This document shows, piece after piece, positions 12,601 to 26,224 of a stretch of 64,000 bases of DNA. Location: positions 8,085,815-8,149,814 of the forward strand of contig CAIIXF020000003.1 in the NCBI GenBank assembly GCA_903813345.2. Direction: 5' to 3'. The notes below the pieces were generated by a model. That model did no database searches. It saw nothing but the letters and a program-made list of their open reading frames with translations, and was not told the DNA's origin. A program made the position numbers and the translations under genes. This DNA is from Owenia fusiformis. Its lineage: Eukaryota > Annelida > Polychaeta > Sabellida > Oweniidae. Numbering within the stretch: position 1 is the stretch's first letter; each line of letters begins with the position of its first letter.

Positions 12601-14330
12601 CGTTTTTCAGGTTTAACCCTTTCTTTGTGGTTAAATATAATGCCCTTTATATAATTATAGAAACAAAATATTTTGTTTCTAGGTCTTTAATTATCTAAAG
12701 TCTTACATAATGTGGACACATATTTGTTTAACTGATCAGAAATATTTTTTTTCCCCATTCATCAATTTTTCCATGTTAAAGTATAGGGGGGCTGAGATCC
12801 CCGGGAATTCCTGAGGTTTGACCCATTATGTTATGGTTTTGAACCGATGATAAGTTTATAGAGGGAAATGCTGTTCCATCGAATTATTTGATTTTGACTG
12901 AAATTAACGCATTACGTTATTCACACTGGGAGCTACAAAATATTGGGTTACGGATTTATTAAAACGTACCTTTATCTCGCATTCTCGGTTTACCTGCGTA
13001 TCATGATTTATGATCATGATTTATCGTTTATGCTTTGCTCACATAAGTTCAGATTCACCTTATGGGTGCCTACCGATTACGGTATTTTTCAACTGCCAAC
13101 CGATAACCGGCAGACGTTGCGCCGGGAGAATTTTCACAATCAAAATGTAAATTACATTATAAAATATGTATCAAATGAAGAAAAGGATGTCCAGATGGGT
13201 GCTGTTCGGCAATTGTAAGATTATAGTGTTGCTTGTAATATCATAAGTTGAAGAAAATTGGGTTCTTGGAATACATGTTCGTTAACGTTTTGATTTTGAT
13301 TGTATATATTTATAATTCATATGTAATATACGATTGACTGTACTTTGAAGAGAAAACAAGTATTTTACCAATTAATAGAAGAATTCAAAAGCTCTAGCGA
13401 AGTAACCTCTTTAGTTTATATTCGCCAAAACGTAAAACGATAGAAAATCATATATTTTTGAAACATCGCTTATTGGAACCATTTCACTCGTCGACTAACT
13501 TGCGGTAAGTTAGTTGTACATGAACTGGGCAGGTCGTAATATCCCTATTTACCAGTTAAAGACATTCGACATGTTATGACCGAAATAATCAGTTACGATC
13601 CGTAGTATAATTAACAAATCCAGTGCCACGGAATAAATAACTTGAAAGTGGTGATAAGCCATTCAGGACTACTTAGATTATTCATTATTCATTTATTTTA
13701 TTTTTCTAGTTTATTGACGGCCATTTATGTTTGTTAAACATTTTCATCATATAAATATGTATCAAAATGTTTTGGTCTGCAATATTTCTTATTTAATAAA
13801 TCTTTTTCAAGCAAATGGAAATTGTTATCATAATTCCATCTGAAACAATGGAACAATCATATAGATATGAAATACAGGCATTTTACAGATAAAGTATAGT
13901 TTGCGTTGCTGCAGAAATAGGATTAAAATTCCAAGCGGGGCTATTATAATACATATTATTGAAAAGGGAAATCTTAGACTGGCTGAAACTTATGTCCAAA
14001 AGATATATGAAGAATTGCCCCTAATTGAAATTGCAGCATTTTAAGAACTTACCAGGGTTTATCTATTCAAAACTAGCTACAGTTCATAAGATGCGAGGCA
14101 TTTATAAAATAGTAAATCAATATTAACAACGAAAGCATATCTATACAAGGATGGATAAAAACATTAATGCCTGGTGTAAACGGGTAGGAGGTTCTATCAA
14201 TTATGGTCCTACTCTCCATTGATTTATATGGTGACCTAAACTCTTTCCCTCATTATCTTATACGCAATCTGGGCCAATAAGGGCCGTTAAGAAAGGGGAC
14301 CATAATCCCTGGGGGACCATCATTTCTTTC
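12601..14330. other. Non-coding region, no gene seen
   Basis: AT-rich, with only short frames that lack recognisable domains. No tRNA or other structured RNA gene is evident. Confidence 0.45.
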
Positions 14331-14334
14331 ACAC

Positions 14335-14465
14335 CTGGTCACATTTGCTCAGATTTATCGGCCGGCGTCCGGCCGATTGAGTATCCTGCTGACAATTGCA
14401 TTCAGTTTTGAACAGAATATTTAATCTGTCGGCCGCCGGGCAATGAATCGGAGCAAATGTGGGAT
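14335..14465. repeat. Short palindromic element rich in CGGCC
   Basis: Ends 'cacatttgctcagattatc'-like on the left and 'gaatcggagcaaatgtg' on the right, with inner 'cggccggcgtccggccgatt' and 'ctgtcggccgccggg'. The arrangement is a short, imperfect foldback. Related copies lie at 24756-24880 and, as one arm, near 21545-21590. Confidence 0.5.
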
Positions 14466-14666
14466 AACCAATTAACGAATATCTACAGACTGCTCATCTC
14501 TTGTATAATGGTACTGTATATGTCTATGAATTCCGTCTAAAAGAAGACGTTCTCTAAAACTTTCTAATGGAATACATGTATAGGACTAGAAACACAATGC
14601 AAATTCACGTTTATGCAATATAATTTCTTTTTTATTGAATTCAATCTTTCAACACTTTATGGAGCT

Positions 14667-14812
14667 GTTACGTTAGACCACGTGGGCTCACCGTTCGCTA
14701 CAGTATGGATACGTTTTGCAGATGGCAGGGCTAGACATGGACATACGGTTGGCTAATCAAATAGTTTTAAAGCAGGATATTCCGAACGGTGAGCCCACAC
14801 GGCCTAGTGCAA
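14667..14812. repeat. Short palindromic element
   Basis: 'gtgggctcaccgttcg' (about 14682-14697) is inverted as 'cgaacggtgagcccac' (about 14784-14799). The outer 'gttagaccacg' and 'cggcctagtgc' are imperfectly complementary. This is a roughly 145-bp MITE-like foldback with no coding content. Confidence 0.5.
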
Positions 14813-15362
14813 TAGCCACTCATTACATTTCGATACTCATAACATCCTTCTGTTTCAACCGAAACTTGCTTTGATTTTATTAGGCATATTCTGTGATCTG
14901 AACACATCAGATGGGATGTGTTATAACTGTCAATAAGTGTGATAGTTATCATATACCTTAATGTCAATCCATTACATAATAGGCATTGTATTCAACCACA
15001 TATAAATTAGCAAAGGCACAGATGCACAGTTTTTACCCTGCGTGCAGAGTCTAGTTAAACTACACTCTGCCTAGTAGATACCATATTACAGTTTAGTAGC
15101 CCCGCCCCCACGACGGGTACAGGTGACAGTTTGGGTAAATCACTTTTGACCTACGCGCTGACCTTCCACCAATCAGCGAGCTTGAAGAAACATACGCCAA
15201 ATGCGTTCTTATTAAATATGTGCATTTCAACTGGAGAAGAAATAAGATGTCATGATTTATCAGGACTCATTAGCTATTTAACATACTCTATATGTTAACA
15301 TTATTATTGTATTTTGTTTCAATTCAAAAATTGAATTCAATTAATTTTAGTTGTACAATGAT

Positions 15363-15870
15363 CACTGGTGATCCGCTCGATTACGCTGGTTACCGAAACG
15401 GTTCGTTTTGGTAACAATATGTCGGACATCGAAGGTACGATTTTTCTTTTTCCTTATTTCACGCGTTGTAGGCAGAATACCAGCGACGTTTTTGTCACAA
15501 ACGTGTATCAGCATCATATGTTTTAGAAAATGTACATGTTTGCGAATAGCTCAGAAGACAACAGAATCGTCGATTTAATTCCTCACTTAAGTGCAGATCT
15601 TAACTGTTTTTCGAAAAACCGTTTATGTAACTTAAGTGAGAAATTAAATCGACGATTCTGTTGTCTTCTGAACTATTTGTTCGCAAATATGTACATTTTC
15701 TTAAACATATGATACTGATACACGTTTGTGTTAAAAATGTCGTCGGAATTCTGCCTACAACGTGTGAAATAAGGAAAAAAGTAAAATCGTACCTTCGATG
15801 TTCCGACATTTTGTTACCAAAACGAAACGAATCGTTTTGGTAACCAGCGTAATCGAGTGGATCACCAGTG
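15363..15870. mobile_element. Palindromic MITE, CACTGG family, full-length copy
   Basis: The ends are CACTGGTGATCCGCTCGATT and its inverse. Almost the whole 508 bp is an imperfect palindrome with arms of about 240 bp folding around 15600-15620. It is flanked by an exact 5-bp duplication, atgat (15358-15362 and 15871-15875). It encodes no transposase. Short open frames inside are palindrome shadows. The same family occurs at 8396 and 26225. Confidence 0.92.
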
Positions 15871-15875
15871 ATGAT

Positions 15876-17700
15876 TATCCCCGAACAATAACTCAACTGA
15901 GTCTACATTCAGCGCTTTATCGTATTCTATATGTGTTATTTTTAGTACCATCGTAAGTACATCTGTGAAGCCCCGTTGTGTAGCCTAACGTAGCTACTTG
16001 TACAATCACTACAATGGTAACTTTGTGAGTGTCTGTAAATGCCATGATGCAATATAAAACACTGTAAAAATCTGATAATTATTTTTCATTACTATGACAA
16101 GTAAAAGATTTATAACACTAACCTAATGCATAGTTTTACACATCTACATGCACACATTCTACTCGAATGTTACTATTTCAGATAATTCTTTTCGAAGCGA
16201 TCGTACAGTCTTCATACATTGGAAGAATCACAATTTAGCATTGTTTTTTATGATTATAATAAATATAAATATGATAAGGTTAATGACATATCAAAATTCT
16301 TGTTGGAGTGGTCAAAATCATATACTCTCGATAAACTTTGATAAACGTTTTTTATTCATTATCCATGGAAGACAAAATATGGCATATCTACACCCAGATG
16401 TGGTGTTAAATTCATGTAGGCATATTATGTACATCTATATTTATGCTGATGTGAAATATAAAGTTATGATATTGGTCAACATGCAAAAAATGAACAAAAA
16501 ATATATATATCGAAGCGTATTTCGAAAGTTTTGAGGACGACATTTTGTTTTTCGATTTTGACCAATCAGAAACATATGTCATCTCAATAGGGGTTTACAT
16601 GTTCATGTTCTCTACCTGGGAATGAGAGCCCATAATTCAAAACTTTTGAACTAGTCTGAAGAGACCTACATGCAAAGTTCATAGAAAAAAGAAAAATCGC
16701 AAATATGAATACAGTTTGATTATAAGTCTATTGGAATTTTCATCGTGTTGATTTTAAAGTCTATTACAGAAGTTACTGTTATGTTTACCACACTGGTACC
16801 AGTTAGTGGTATGTTGAATGGTATGAGTTGTTGAGTTTCACCTTCACCCAGATCATGCAGAATATCAACACGGCGTTCCTTGTAGAAAGTAGTTCTTGGT
16901 TTGTCTTACATATGATAGATAGTAAGATATGATAGTCAATATTCTCCTTTAAGATGTGACTGACACAGTTTTGTGTTGGAGTGTAGCAATATGCGGTGCA
17001 ATCATACCATATCTAACATCACATAACATGCTCATCCCCGTGCTCATCACAGAAAGATGTCAACACGTATGCCTCTCCATTAAATAATTCTTTTTTATAT
17101 GCAGTATCTCGACCCGATCCTATCTGAAATATAAGAAATATATATAATCAAGTTACTTGTTGTATTTCCCATAACTTATATAAACATCCATGACCAATAT
17201 TCCCATTCTATTGATATTGTTATCGTCTCGGGGTACCATAAATCGAAACAAGTAAATCCAAAATCGCAAGAAAAGATAAAGCTTGAAACAGGAACTACAT
17301 GTTTCAAGACAGCTTGCAAATCCTATGGTTTTTCACATGATGAAATGGAAGAGCTAAAACTTATTCAAACATACTAGTTAATTAGTTCTAGTAATTCATC
17401 TAGTTTGTCATTATTTATTACATTAAATATGTCTAAAGCATCGAAAAGTAATGTTTTCACCGCATGAAAGTAAAGTTGATCGATTTGTCGTACATGTAGA
17501 TCGAGAGAATTGTGTGAAATCAACCGGGCTTTCTTGCGTCATCTGGGCTTTGTTCAGAACTAGTGAAACTTGAAACATAGAAGCAAGAAAAGAAATGTAC
17601 GGTTTCTGTTATTTTGCTAAAATATAGGTCTCATCGCTCTTATTTGAGGCAATGCCATGCCACAAGGCAGTTGTTAATCTTATTCTTTCTTTCTTTCAAT
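15876..17700. other. Non-coding region, no gene seen
   Basis: The longest open frame (16148-16534, 128 codons) is rich in Ile, Asn and Met and has no recognisable domain. I regard it as chance in AT-rich DNA. Nothing else is supportable. Confidence 0.45.
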
Positions 17701-17704
17701 AACA

Positions 17705-19435
17705 AGCCACTTAAATGTCATGTCAAACTCTGTTTATTTCGTATTATCCTCAGTAATTGTTTAACCACTCTTCATGTTTCATAAGCTAATTCCACTCATA
17801 TTGTCATGCCAAACACTGTTTATTTCATTTATCTACAAGTTGTCTATCGCATTGTTTCAAAAGCTAATCAAACAATTGTCATACCAAACTCTGTTTATTT
17901 CGTATTATATACATGTTTTCAATCGGTTCTTTATGTTTTACAAGCTAGCTCTACTCAATTGTCATGCCAAACTCTGTTTATTTCATTTATCTACAAGTTG
18001 ACAATCGCCTCTTCGTGTTTCACAAGCTAATTCCTGCCAAATGTCATGTCAAAATCAGTTTATTTCGTATTATCTACATTTTTTCAATCGCTTCTTTATT
18101 TTTTACAAGCTAGCTCCACTCAATTGTCATGCCCAACTCGGTTTATTTCATTTTAAGATACAGTTGTCAACCGCCCCTCGGGTCTCATAAGCGACAATCA
18201 ATTGTCATGCCGAACTCAGTTTATTTCGTAATTTTCATATGCTAATTCCACTCAATTGTCATGCCAAACTCTGTTTATTTCATTTATCTACAAGTTGACA
18301 ATCGCCTCTTCGTGTTTCACAAGCTAATTCCTGCCAAATGTCATGTCAAAATCAGTTTATTTCGTATTATCTACATTTTTTCAATCGCTTCTTTATTTTT
18401 TACAAGCTAGCTCCACTCAATTGTCATGCCCAACTCGGTTTATTTCATTTTAAGATACAGTTGTCAACCGCCCCTCGGGTCTCATAAGCGACAATCAATT
18501 GTCATGCCGAACTCAGTTTATTTCGTAATTTTCATATGCTAATTCCACTCAATTGTCATGCCAAACACTGATTATTTCATTTATCTACAAGTTGACAATC
18601 GCCTCTTCGTGTTTCACAAGCTATTTCCTGCCAATTGTCATGTCAAAATCTGTTCATTTCGTATTATCTACATGTTTTCAATCTCCTAGCTCCACTCAAT
18701 TGTCATGCCAAACTCGGTTTATTTCGTTTTAAGATACAGTTGTCAACCGCCCCTCAAGTTTCATAAGCGAATTCCACTCAATTGTCATGCGAAACGTTTT
18801 ATATTTCATTTATCTACAAGTTGTCAATCGCCTCTCCATGTTTCACAAGCTAATTCCACTCAATTGTCAAACATAATTTATCTACAAGTTGTTAATCGCC
18901 TCTTCATGTTTCAAAAGCTAATTCCACTCAATTGTCAAGCATCATTTATCTACAAGTTGTCAATCGCCTCTTCATGTTTCACAAGCTAATTCCACCCAAC
19001 AGTAATGTCAAACTCTGTTTATTTCGTATTATCTACATGTTTTCAATCTCTTCTTTCTTTTTACAAGCTAGCTTCACTCAATTGCCATGCCAAACTCGGT
19101 TTATTTCGTATTAAGATACAGTTGTCAACCGCCCTTTAGGTTTCAAAAGCGAATTCCACTCTGTCATGCCAAATTCCGTTTATTTTTTTTCTCTACATGT
19201 TGTCAATCGCCTCTTCATGTTTCAAAAGCTAATTCCACACGATTGTCATGCCAAACCCTGTTTATTTCCTATTATCTACATGTTTTCAACCTAACCTTCA
19301 TTTTTTACAAGTCAGCTCCGCTCAATTGTCATGCCAAACTCAGTTTATTATTTATTATCTACAGTTGTTAGCTGCTCTTCATGTTTCATTAGTTAATTCC
19401 ACTCAATTGTCGTGCCAAACATGTTCCAGTGCTTT
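17705..19435. repeat. Satellite array with 297-bp higher-order period
   Basis: About twenty monomers of roughly 80-95 bp repeat 'aattgtcatgccaaactc', 'tgtttatttcgtattatcta', 'cagttgtcaa(t/c)cgcc' and 'ttcacaagctaattccactc'. A block beginning at 17991 recurs almost unchanged at 18288 and begins again at 18585, giving a 297-bp higher-order unit of several monomer types. Stacked reading frames in all phases are artefacts of the repetition. The monomers at the right edge are shortened. Confidence 0.9.
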
Positions 19436-20092
19436 ATAAGCTATAATTATCTACATGATATAAAAGCATCTTTTCAAGACTAAGTATTACTACGAACAAA
19501 TGACATTCAATACCTCTTCCCAAATAATATCTTCTCATCATAAACAATATCAACATCTTTGTTGCCATTGTTACACTCGTTATATTGAACCTGAACCTGA
19601 TACGACTTGGATACATTTACCGAAGAGTACATAGAAAAAGACAAATATTTTTATAAACCCTAGAGATACATATATCGAAAGATATACAGGACTCTCTAGG
19701 ATGTAACCAATGTGAACGTTCAAGATAAGTTTCACTTTCATAAATATATTGAAATACATACAAGAGCAATGAATCCGAGTTAGCCTGAGTCAATCTAAGT
19801 CATCTTCTCTTTAACTTGCATGCATTACAGACAACATTTGTATAATTTCAAACAGGCCTCGGTTCTGCTAAAAAGTCCTGCCAAAGAACCATACCTTTTC
19901 GAACGAATTGGACTTATACATGTTAATACGTATAGCCTGTAAAATAATATAACTCGTTAAAACTCAATCAACCAATGTTCTTTTGAGATAATGAGGATGG
20001 TGTCGAAGAAAAAAAATAATTAAAAATTAAAAAATATCGGACACAGATAAGACACAAATAAAATCATCGATAATCAAACTGAAGAGGTTTTA

Positions 20093-21167
20093 CAGGGCGT
20101 TCAATAAGTACTGATAAAAATGCTGTAACTTTTTATTTTTTCAGATATCTAACTAATTATTTTAGTGTGGATCGTTGAGTAATATACAGTGTGTCTAAAA
20201 AAATATGTTACACTTACAAAAAGTTCAATATTTTTCATAATTTTGATTTTTCCCTAAAACATACTTTGGATATCAAAAGACAAATCTTTCTCGAATAATT
20301 TGACACCATTGAATTCAAAATCATCAAAATGAAAATTGTTCCTCGGTCAATTGTTTGCGCACAAACTTGTCACAAATCAATGTCATTTCTAAATCATTAT
20401 GAATAAAATGATGCGTGCAACCAAAATTTGAATTAGTCATGTCTGCAATTTTTCTGATAGGAATTCATTCAATAAGTATATTGCATCAATCTGACTATGG
20501 GAAGTTACAGCTTTTGGTCACTCCTGTCTGGGTTCATCTTCAACTGACTTTCTCCCTATTTGAAATAGCAGAACCAATGATATATGCCAGGGATAGATAT
20601 AGTGTCCTCCCCAAAACCTTCATTAATGTCCTTTGTTGCATCCTATTTTGATTAACTTATGGTTGCATGTATATAGAACTTTACGCTGCTTCTAATTTGA
20701 TGAATATCATTAATATATTCTGTTCAGCAGCCATGTTAAGTGATGCCAAGGTATCTTAGTACCAGTGTGTATTACCCAACTGTCAAAATCGATTCAAAAT
20801 AAAATTATTAATGACTGTTCACATTTGAAGTGGTTCTTTTGAAAAGATTTTCGTGCAGATCTAAACCACGGCGAACCATCTTAGGCTCCATCCAGTACCA
20901 CCTTCCTGTTAGAGTGCACTTCCTTGATGCCAAGGTATCTTAGTATTATATTATGAAAATGTTCACATTTGAAGTGGTTCTTTTGAAAAGATTTTCGTGC
21001 ATATCTAAACTACAGCGAACCATCTTAGGCTCCATCCAGTACCACCTTCCTGTTAGAGTGCATTCTTGTAATTCTCACAGCACAATACTCAACAACGTTC
21101 AGTAGAAAAGTTAGTCAGAAATATAAAAAAAATTCAGCAATTTTATCAGTATTTATTGAACGCTCTG
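20093..21167. mobile_element. Non-autonomous mariner-type element
   Basis: The left end CAGGGCGTTCAATAAGTACT and the inverse of the right end (CAGAGCGTTCAATAAATACT) match closely. Similarity of the arms continues for about 110 bp (gttgagtaat near 20173; attactcaac-like near 21085). TA lies directly outside both ends (20091-20092 and 21168-21169), as expected for Tc1/mariner target duplication. The interior has no recognisable transposase. Confidence 0.8.
20735..21063. repeat. Direct duplication of about 110 bp inside the mariner-type element
   Basis: The block from 'cacatttgaagtggttcttt' to 'ttcctgttagagtgca' occurs near 20820-20925 and again near 20951-21062 with few differences. Each copy is preceded by 'gatgccaaggtatcttagta' (20737 and 20930). 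Confidence 0.8.
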
Positions 21168-21595
21168 TATATAGCTCTGATATGCAATATTTAGGCCTCT
21201 TGGATATAATCGCCTTTTTAAAAATCGCTTAAAATACTTCCTTGCTGACGTCCTTACTTTCGAAGACGAACACTAATCCAAATTGTTATAATAATATATG
21301 ATTTATAAAGATTTTGGTTACATCTAGATAAGTATATTAAGCCTATACCGAGTTATATATTATAATTCGATAACCAGAGCCACTACAATATTATGTTTTA
21401 GATATGAAATGTCAAAATAAATTCTATGAATAAAAAATGATGATCAACTTTGTGTTTGTGAAATACCATGAACCACAAAATACCATAGACGCGGATAAAT
21501 GATTAGTTTTGCGCTTAGATACATATTGAATTGAATAAAAATACTCCGAATCGGCCGGGCGTCGTAGTAAATATCGGAGCAATGTGACCACGGTA

Positions 21596-22260
21596 TCTCC
21601 AGGCCTGTTCTAGGGGTATAAGTGCTAGTTTAGAAGGCATTTATTTAAGGAATAAAGACCGATATTTTATAATTTATGGCGCAATGTATGACCAAAAATT
21701 ATATTCTACTCATTGTTAAAAAACCGAAATCGCGTAGCAATTGCCAGAATAAAATCTGAGGTCATATATTTGACATTAATCATGAAATCAATTCTAATAT
21801 GATAGACAGACAAGAAAAACAATTATTACCACCTTACCGGTCCTATTCTAGGGTTATGAGTGCTATGAATGATTTGTTTATTTTCACACCTTGTACTATT
21901 GAAATGGCCATATGCTCCTGAAAACTCTACTTGGTGTAGGATATAGCAGTTATGGATATGGAAACCTCAAAATCAGGATACGGGATATATATTACCAACT
22001 TATCTTCCTAAAACTCTACTTGGTATAGGATAATGCATTTTACAATCGGCAATTTTCCCCGAGAAATTAGATATCGTTCAGCGCGTAAGGTTTTCTTGCT
22101 ATTTCAGCTCTGGTCATTAACGGTGGTAATACTCGTAGTAACGTCATTTCTGCGAGCAATATAGAAAAATATTGGACCTTGGGCCTTCGGCGCTCAATCC
22201 AATATTTCAGTATATTGCCCTTCGAAATGACGTTATTGTACTACTCTTTGTATTTATGAA
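21596..22260. repeat. Fragments of a dispersed repeat family (also at 28641 and 31651)
   Basis: 'agtgctagtttagaaggc' (near 21624) and the block 'gaaattagatatcgttcag' through 'ctatttcagctctggtc' (22060-22120), then 'cgtcatttctgcgagcaata' to 'cgaaatgacgttattgtact', match 31651-31945 with gaps. The 22140-22245 part is itself a foldback: cgtcattt...aaatgacg surrounds a stem made of 'aatattggac'-type words. Confidence 0.6.
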
Positions 22261-22573
22261 TTTTGGCGGCCATACATATTCCAATAAAGACCATTAATTC
22301 AATTGTTGTAGCTATTGTGACTTCACGTATCGTATTAGAATTTACTATATCGACTTGACCAGTATGTGGAAATAAGATGAAATGACGTTATTAGTACTAT
22401 TCAACTTAGTTTAGCAGAAATCGGTAGTTTTCGAAAACGAAAGAATGTCGGCAACTATCTTGAATGAAGCTACAGTCAAAACAGAAATGTTTGGGAGTAC
22501 TTTGAATTTAAAACTAAGCAATCAAATGACCATATTGAAACAGTTTATGTAAAAATCCTATACAGACCAGTTT

Positions 22574-22977
22574 AAGGTACAGCTGGAAAGTAACATTTTG
22601 GTAAAAAATTGCTTGTATATACCTGCACATGTTATTTTCTGGTACAAAATTAAGTATGAAGTCATGTGTGTATTTCCTTGCTTTTTTCAGGAAAGGATCA
22701 TTACACTGTCTATTTTTAGTAAACCTGGAAACAGGTCAATGATAGTTCCTGTGTTGTCTGAAAACTTTGAAAGAAAAATAGAAAGTGTGGAATATCGGAA
22801 TGTCCTGGAGTTCCCATTGAACTCCTACCAGATACTCTAAAAGAAGACAATGTAATGATACTTTCCTTAAAAAAGCAAGGAAATTGACACATGCCTTCAT
22901 ACTTTATTTTGTACCAGAAAATAACATGTGCAGGTATAGAAATGTTTTACCAAAATGTTACTTTCCAGCTGTACCTT
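22574..22977. mobile_element. Palindromic MITE
   Basis: AAGGTACAGCTGGAAAGTAA opens the element and its exact inverse closes it. The arms remain complementary for about 130 bp on each side of a spacer at roughly 22705-22840. I cannot define an unambiguous target duplication, so the superfamily is open. The open frame 22598-22840 is an arm shadow. Confidence 0.85.
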
Positions 22978-24750
22978 ATGACGTTTTCATCTGGGGTTTT
23001 GTAGTGACTTATTCCGTCCCTATTAATAAATGGAGGGCATCAATGATAACACCTCTCAACCAAATGCTCCAATTTACTTGACCCACACAAAAGCAATATC
23101 CAAAAACAATTATGTATATCATGATATCATGAGAGGTACGAGTGGTCGCACTTTATACGACCTTTCAAACGTTATTGGGGTGGGCATACTCACTCTTGAT
23201 TTGTGATGTGCCAGCTTTCAGAAGCATCACAGACAACTGTAGCCTTTCCCGTCTTGGGTCGGTCGCTTTTGCTTTTGGGTACGTTGCTGAGACTTATTAG
23301 ACCTGACGCATTCGTTATAATATGTTTCTAAATTCAACTGTGCTTCAAGTACGAGGCTGAACACGGAAACCGATTCTGTACAAGTGTAAGTTCAATTCAC
23401 TCCAGGGAGTGTATTCAGTTGTTATATGTTACGTACATATTCATTGATGCCTGCTAAATGTTCGAGCTTGTTCGGTCAACCTGTCCTTGAATGTAATACA
23501 TACTGTATAATCATTGTGAACAATGTTTTAGTCTTTAGTGTCCTAAACATTGTACCCCTAATTAACAAAACATTCTAGATTGAGCATGTATTTTTGAAGT
23601 TATTGATTATATCAATCATACGAGTGTACGAAATAAACGTATCAAACAAAAAGCATCAATCGTTGACACACACATTCCGTGAACACTCAAATTAATCAAT
23701 TTGATGCTTCAAGCAAGGTTGACATATAGAGATTTTGTTGGGACCGCCCTCAGTGATGTTTCAATACTAATATTATCTAAACGATGTTCAATCAACAAAG
23801 ACCATATCAATATGTTTCTTTTCTGGAATATATTGATGGCAATTTCTTTCCCAATTTGTATATTACCTTGAAGTTAATTATGTCTGAAATCTGACAAAAA
23901 GTGCGAGGCGTATTTTTCATACGCTCTCTACATCTTTCACATTTACACAAAGAGTACACTAAAGGTAACCAGAACAGAGCGTAGTGAACGTTATATAAAA
24001 AATTGGTAAATGAAGTAGCCGACTTATTTTTTATTTTTAAAAAGTAAGTCACTGGATTTTCTCGTTTTCATACATTTTATAAACGAAATATTGTCCACAC
24101 TCTTTTCTCGCTACAATAGTGCAGTCTTTATGCAAAACTGAAAGTTGTAGACAACATTGGAAAGAGGTCCATATTTGAAAGTAATGTGTGGCTTCGTTAA
24201 AATTAGACTGTATAAAAATTCCCAAAAACACATCTACCTTAAAGTTGCTTGAGAGATTAAGAAAGTGTTTCCATGACTAACTTGGGGTCTGTTTTGAGAG
24301 AAAGTCCCTGAAATTAGAAATTCACAAAAATCGAGGGGATCACATTCTGCTCAATTTTGTTCATGACATTGCTAATGCGCATAAACATTACTAAGTACAC
24401 CATGCAACACCGTTGTGTTACAATGTAGGTACATACAATTAATGTAGTTACGTGTACAATACATAATACAACTTAATATCTTTAACGAGCAGGTTAGACT
24501 CTTCCATACTTTTTTAAAAACTTTTCAAAAGCAGTACTAGTTTTAATATGTATTCAGTCATAAATCACGTCAACACAACCAACGTGCAATATTTTGACAG
24601 ACGTTGTCACCCATTAATGCCTAAACCTGTCATGAGCACGTACAATCAAAATATTTGTGCGTCAATCAAGCCGTGAAAATAAGCAACCGATATCAAAATA
24701 TAAGAAAGCCCAAGATACATTGTATTTGTAAAAAAGGGAACGTTACATAA
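22978..24750. other. Non-coding region, no gene seen
   Basis: Only short AT-rich frames without domains. Two minus-strand frames of 60-81 codons around 23807-24231 have no recognisable features. Confidence 0.45.
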
Positions 24751-24755
24751 TGTCA

Positions 24756-24880
24756 GGTTCATATTTGCTGCGATTCATCGGTCGGCCCTCGGCCGATTGA
24801 GTATTTTGTTTCAAACAAATACAATTTTGAACAAAACACTCAATCGACCAGACACCTATGTGACCCAGCCATAATGTGGG
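24756..24880. repeat. Short palindromic element related to 14335-14465
   Basis: 'catatttgctgcgattcatc', the CGGCC-rich core and 'gattgagtattttgttt', inverted as 'acaaaacactcaatcg', repeat the organisation of the 14.3-kb element. Confidence 0.5.
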
Positions 24881-26010
24881 CTAATTGTCGCGAAATGGTT
24901 GTTCTAGCTAACTGTGATATAAATGCTAATTGCATATATTTTGTAATCTCTCAATTTATAACATGTTAGGCTATGTCAGATATGTGTGAGCGTAAAATAT
25001 TAAATCGACTCCTGTATGGTATATATAGGTCACGTCTCACAAGGCTTATACGTTATCTCAAATCCAGCCTTTAAATTGAAACAGCTTTTACGGTATGCAG
25101 CTTTTACAACATGTGCTCGACCCTTACTGCTGTACAAATTGAAGTGCGGTGTTTCTGCTTGCAATGGGTGTATGCCTACATGCATTAAAAACTGTTGTAC
25201 ATTGTAGGGAGAAGTGTTAGTTTAAACAAGTCGGCCAATGGAAGTACTAGTGCTGTAACTCGACTAAAAACTAGCCATCATAATTACAAATAAAATTCAT
25301 CTATGGTCATTACCCCATAACAAATCGAGGGAATACTAAAATAAATTGAAATGTATCAGGTCTTATCACTATACAAGAAATGTATTTTATTGCGTTTGAG
25401 TCACGTAGTACGAATTAGCAAGAAAATGATTTCTATTTGGTCGTTTAACGTTATGAAAATAGAACGGTAATTGTAAATGCAGTATTACTGAGTGAACGGT
25501 GTATGTATTAGTGAATAAGATCACTTAGGCTCTAAGCGGCGAGATAAACTAAGTCTAAGTCTTTAAAATGTTTATGAAAATTTTTCGGACAAACCTTTTT
25601 CCTTATAACCTCAATTGTTTATGATTTCAAAGATTTTTAGCATCATGTTCTCAACAGAATAATAATGGGCATTAATGAATTTGTGATGCTAAAGATAGAA
25701 AAGGTTTTACAGGTGGTCGGAAAGTTTTTAATTTTGAAATGCGATTTGTTATTACTACACTATCGAGAAAGCTTATCAATTGTCCATTATAAACATTTTT
25801 GTATATTGTCCAGCGGCGACACAGCCGCAGAGCCACATTTTGGCAACCAGCATGTATATACGATAACATTATTGTATGTAAATAATACACTCGGTTTTTC
25901 TGCAGCAGCCGCAGAGCCACATCCTAGTTAATGTTATGTTTCTTAAGTGAAGGTTAGAATAGAAATCTCAATACTTAACTTGAAAGGCGACTACGTCAAC
26001 CGCAGATCAA
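24881..26010. other. Non-coding region, no gene seen
   Basis: Short open frames only (up to 88 codons). The frame at 25665-25931 overlaps an open frame of similar length on the other strand and has no domain. A repeated 'gcagccgcagagccacat' word occurs near 25825 and 25905. Confidence 0.4.
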
Positions 26011-26013
26011 TTT

Positions 26014-26175
26014 ACTCCCCAGTCACATTTGTCGCACAGTGGCCGTAAGTAGACCGCAGATCAATTATATCAGTGAAGGGAAGCCGTAGATTTTATAACT
26101 CGGAGTTACAATATTTGTTAATTTCTGCGGTCCCCGTAGAAATCAACAGGCCGTACGTAGCCAGACCGCATAAAG
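26014..26175. mobile_element. Truncated copy of the TAA-CACCCCAG MITE family
   Basis: 'ccccagtcacatttgtcgca', 'accgcagatcaatta' and 'ctgcggtccccgtagaaatc' match the left half and interior of the elements at 29311 and 29806. The right half is missing. Confidence 0.65.
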
Positions 26176-26224
26176 GTCATTTCATTGCAATCCGTTCAAA
26201 TCGTTAGCTCAGCTACAAAAAATT

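Noticed and set aside
16148-16534. 128-codon plus-strand open frame
   Set aside because: Dominated by Ile, Asn, Met and Phe as expected from AT-rich DNA. No domain or splice context.
17774-19439. Several plus-strand frames of 60-94 codons with repeated Gln-Thr-Leu-Phe-Ile-Ser words
   Set aside because: Frames through the satellite monomers. They appear in all phases and change with each monomer.
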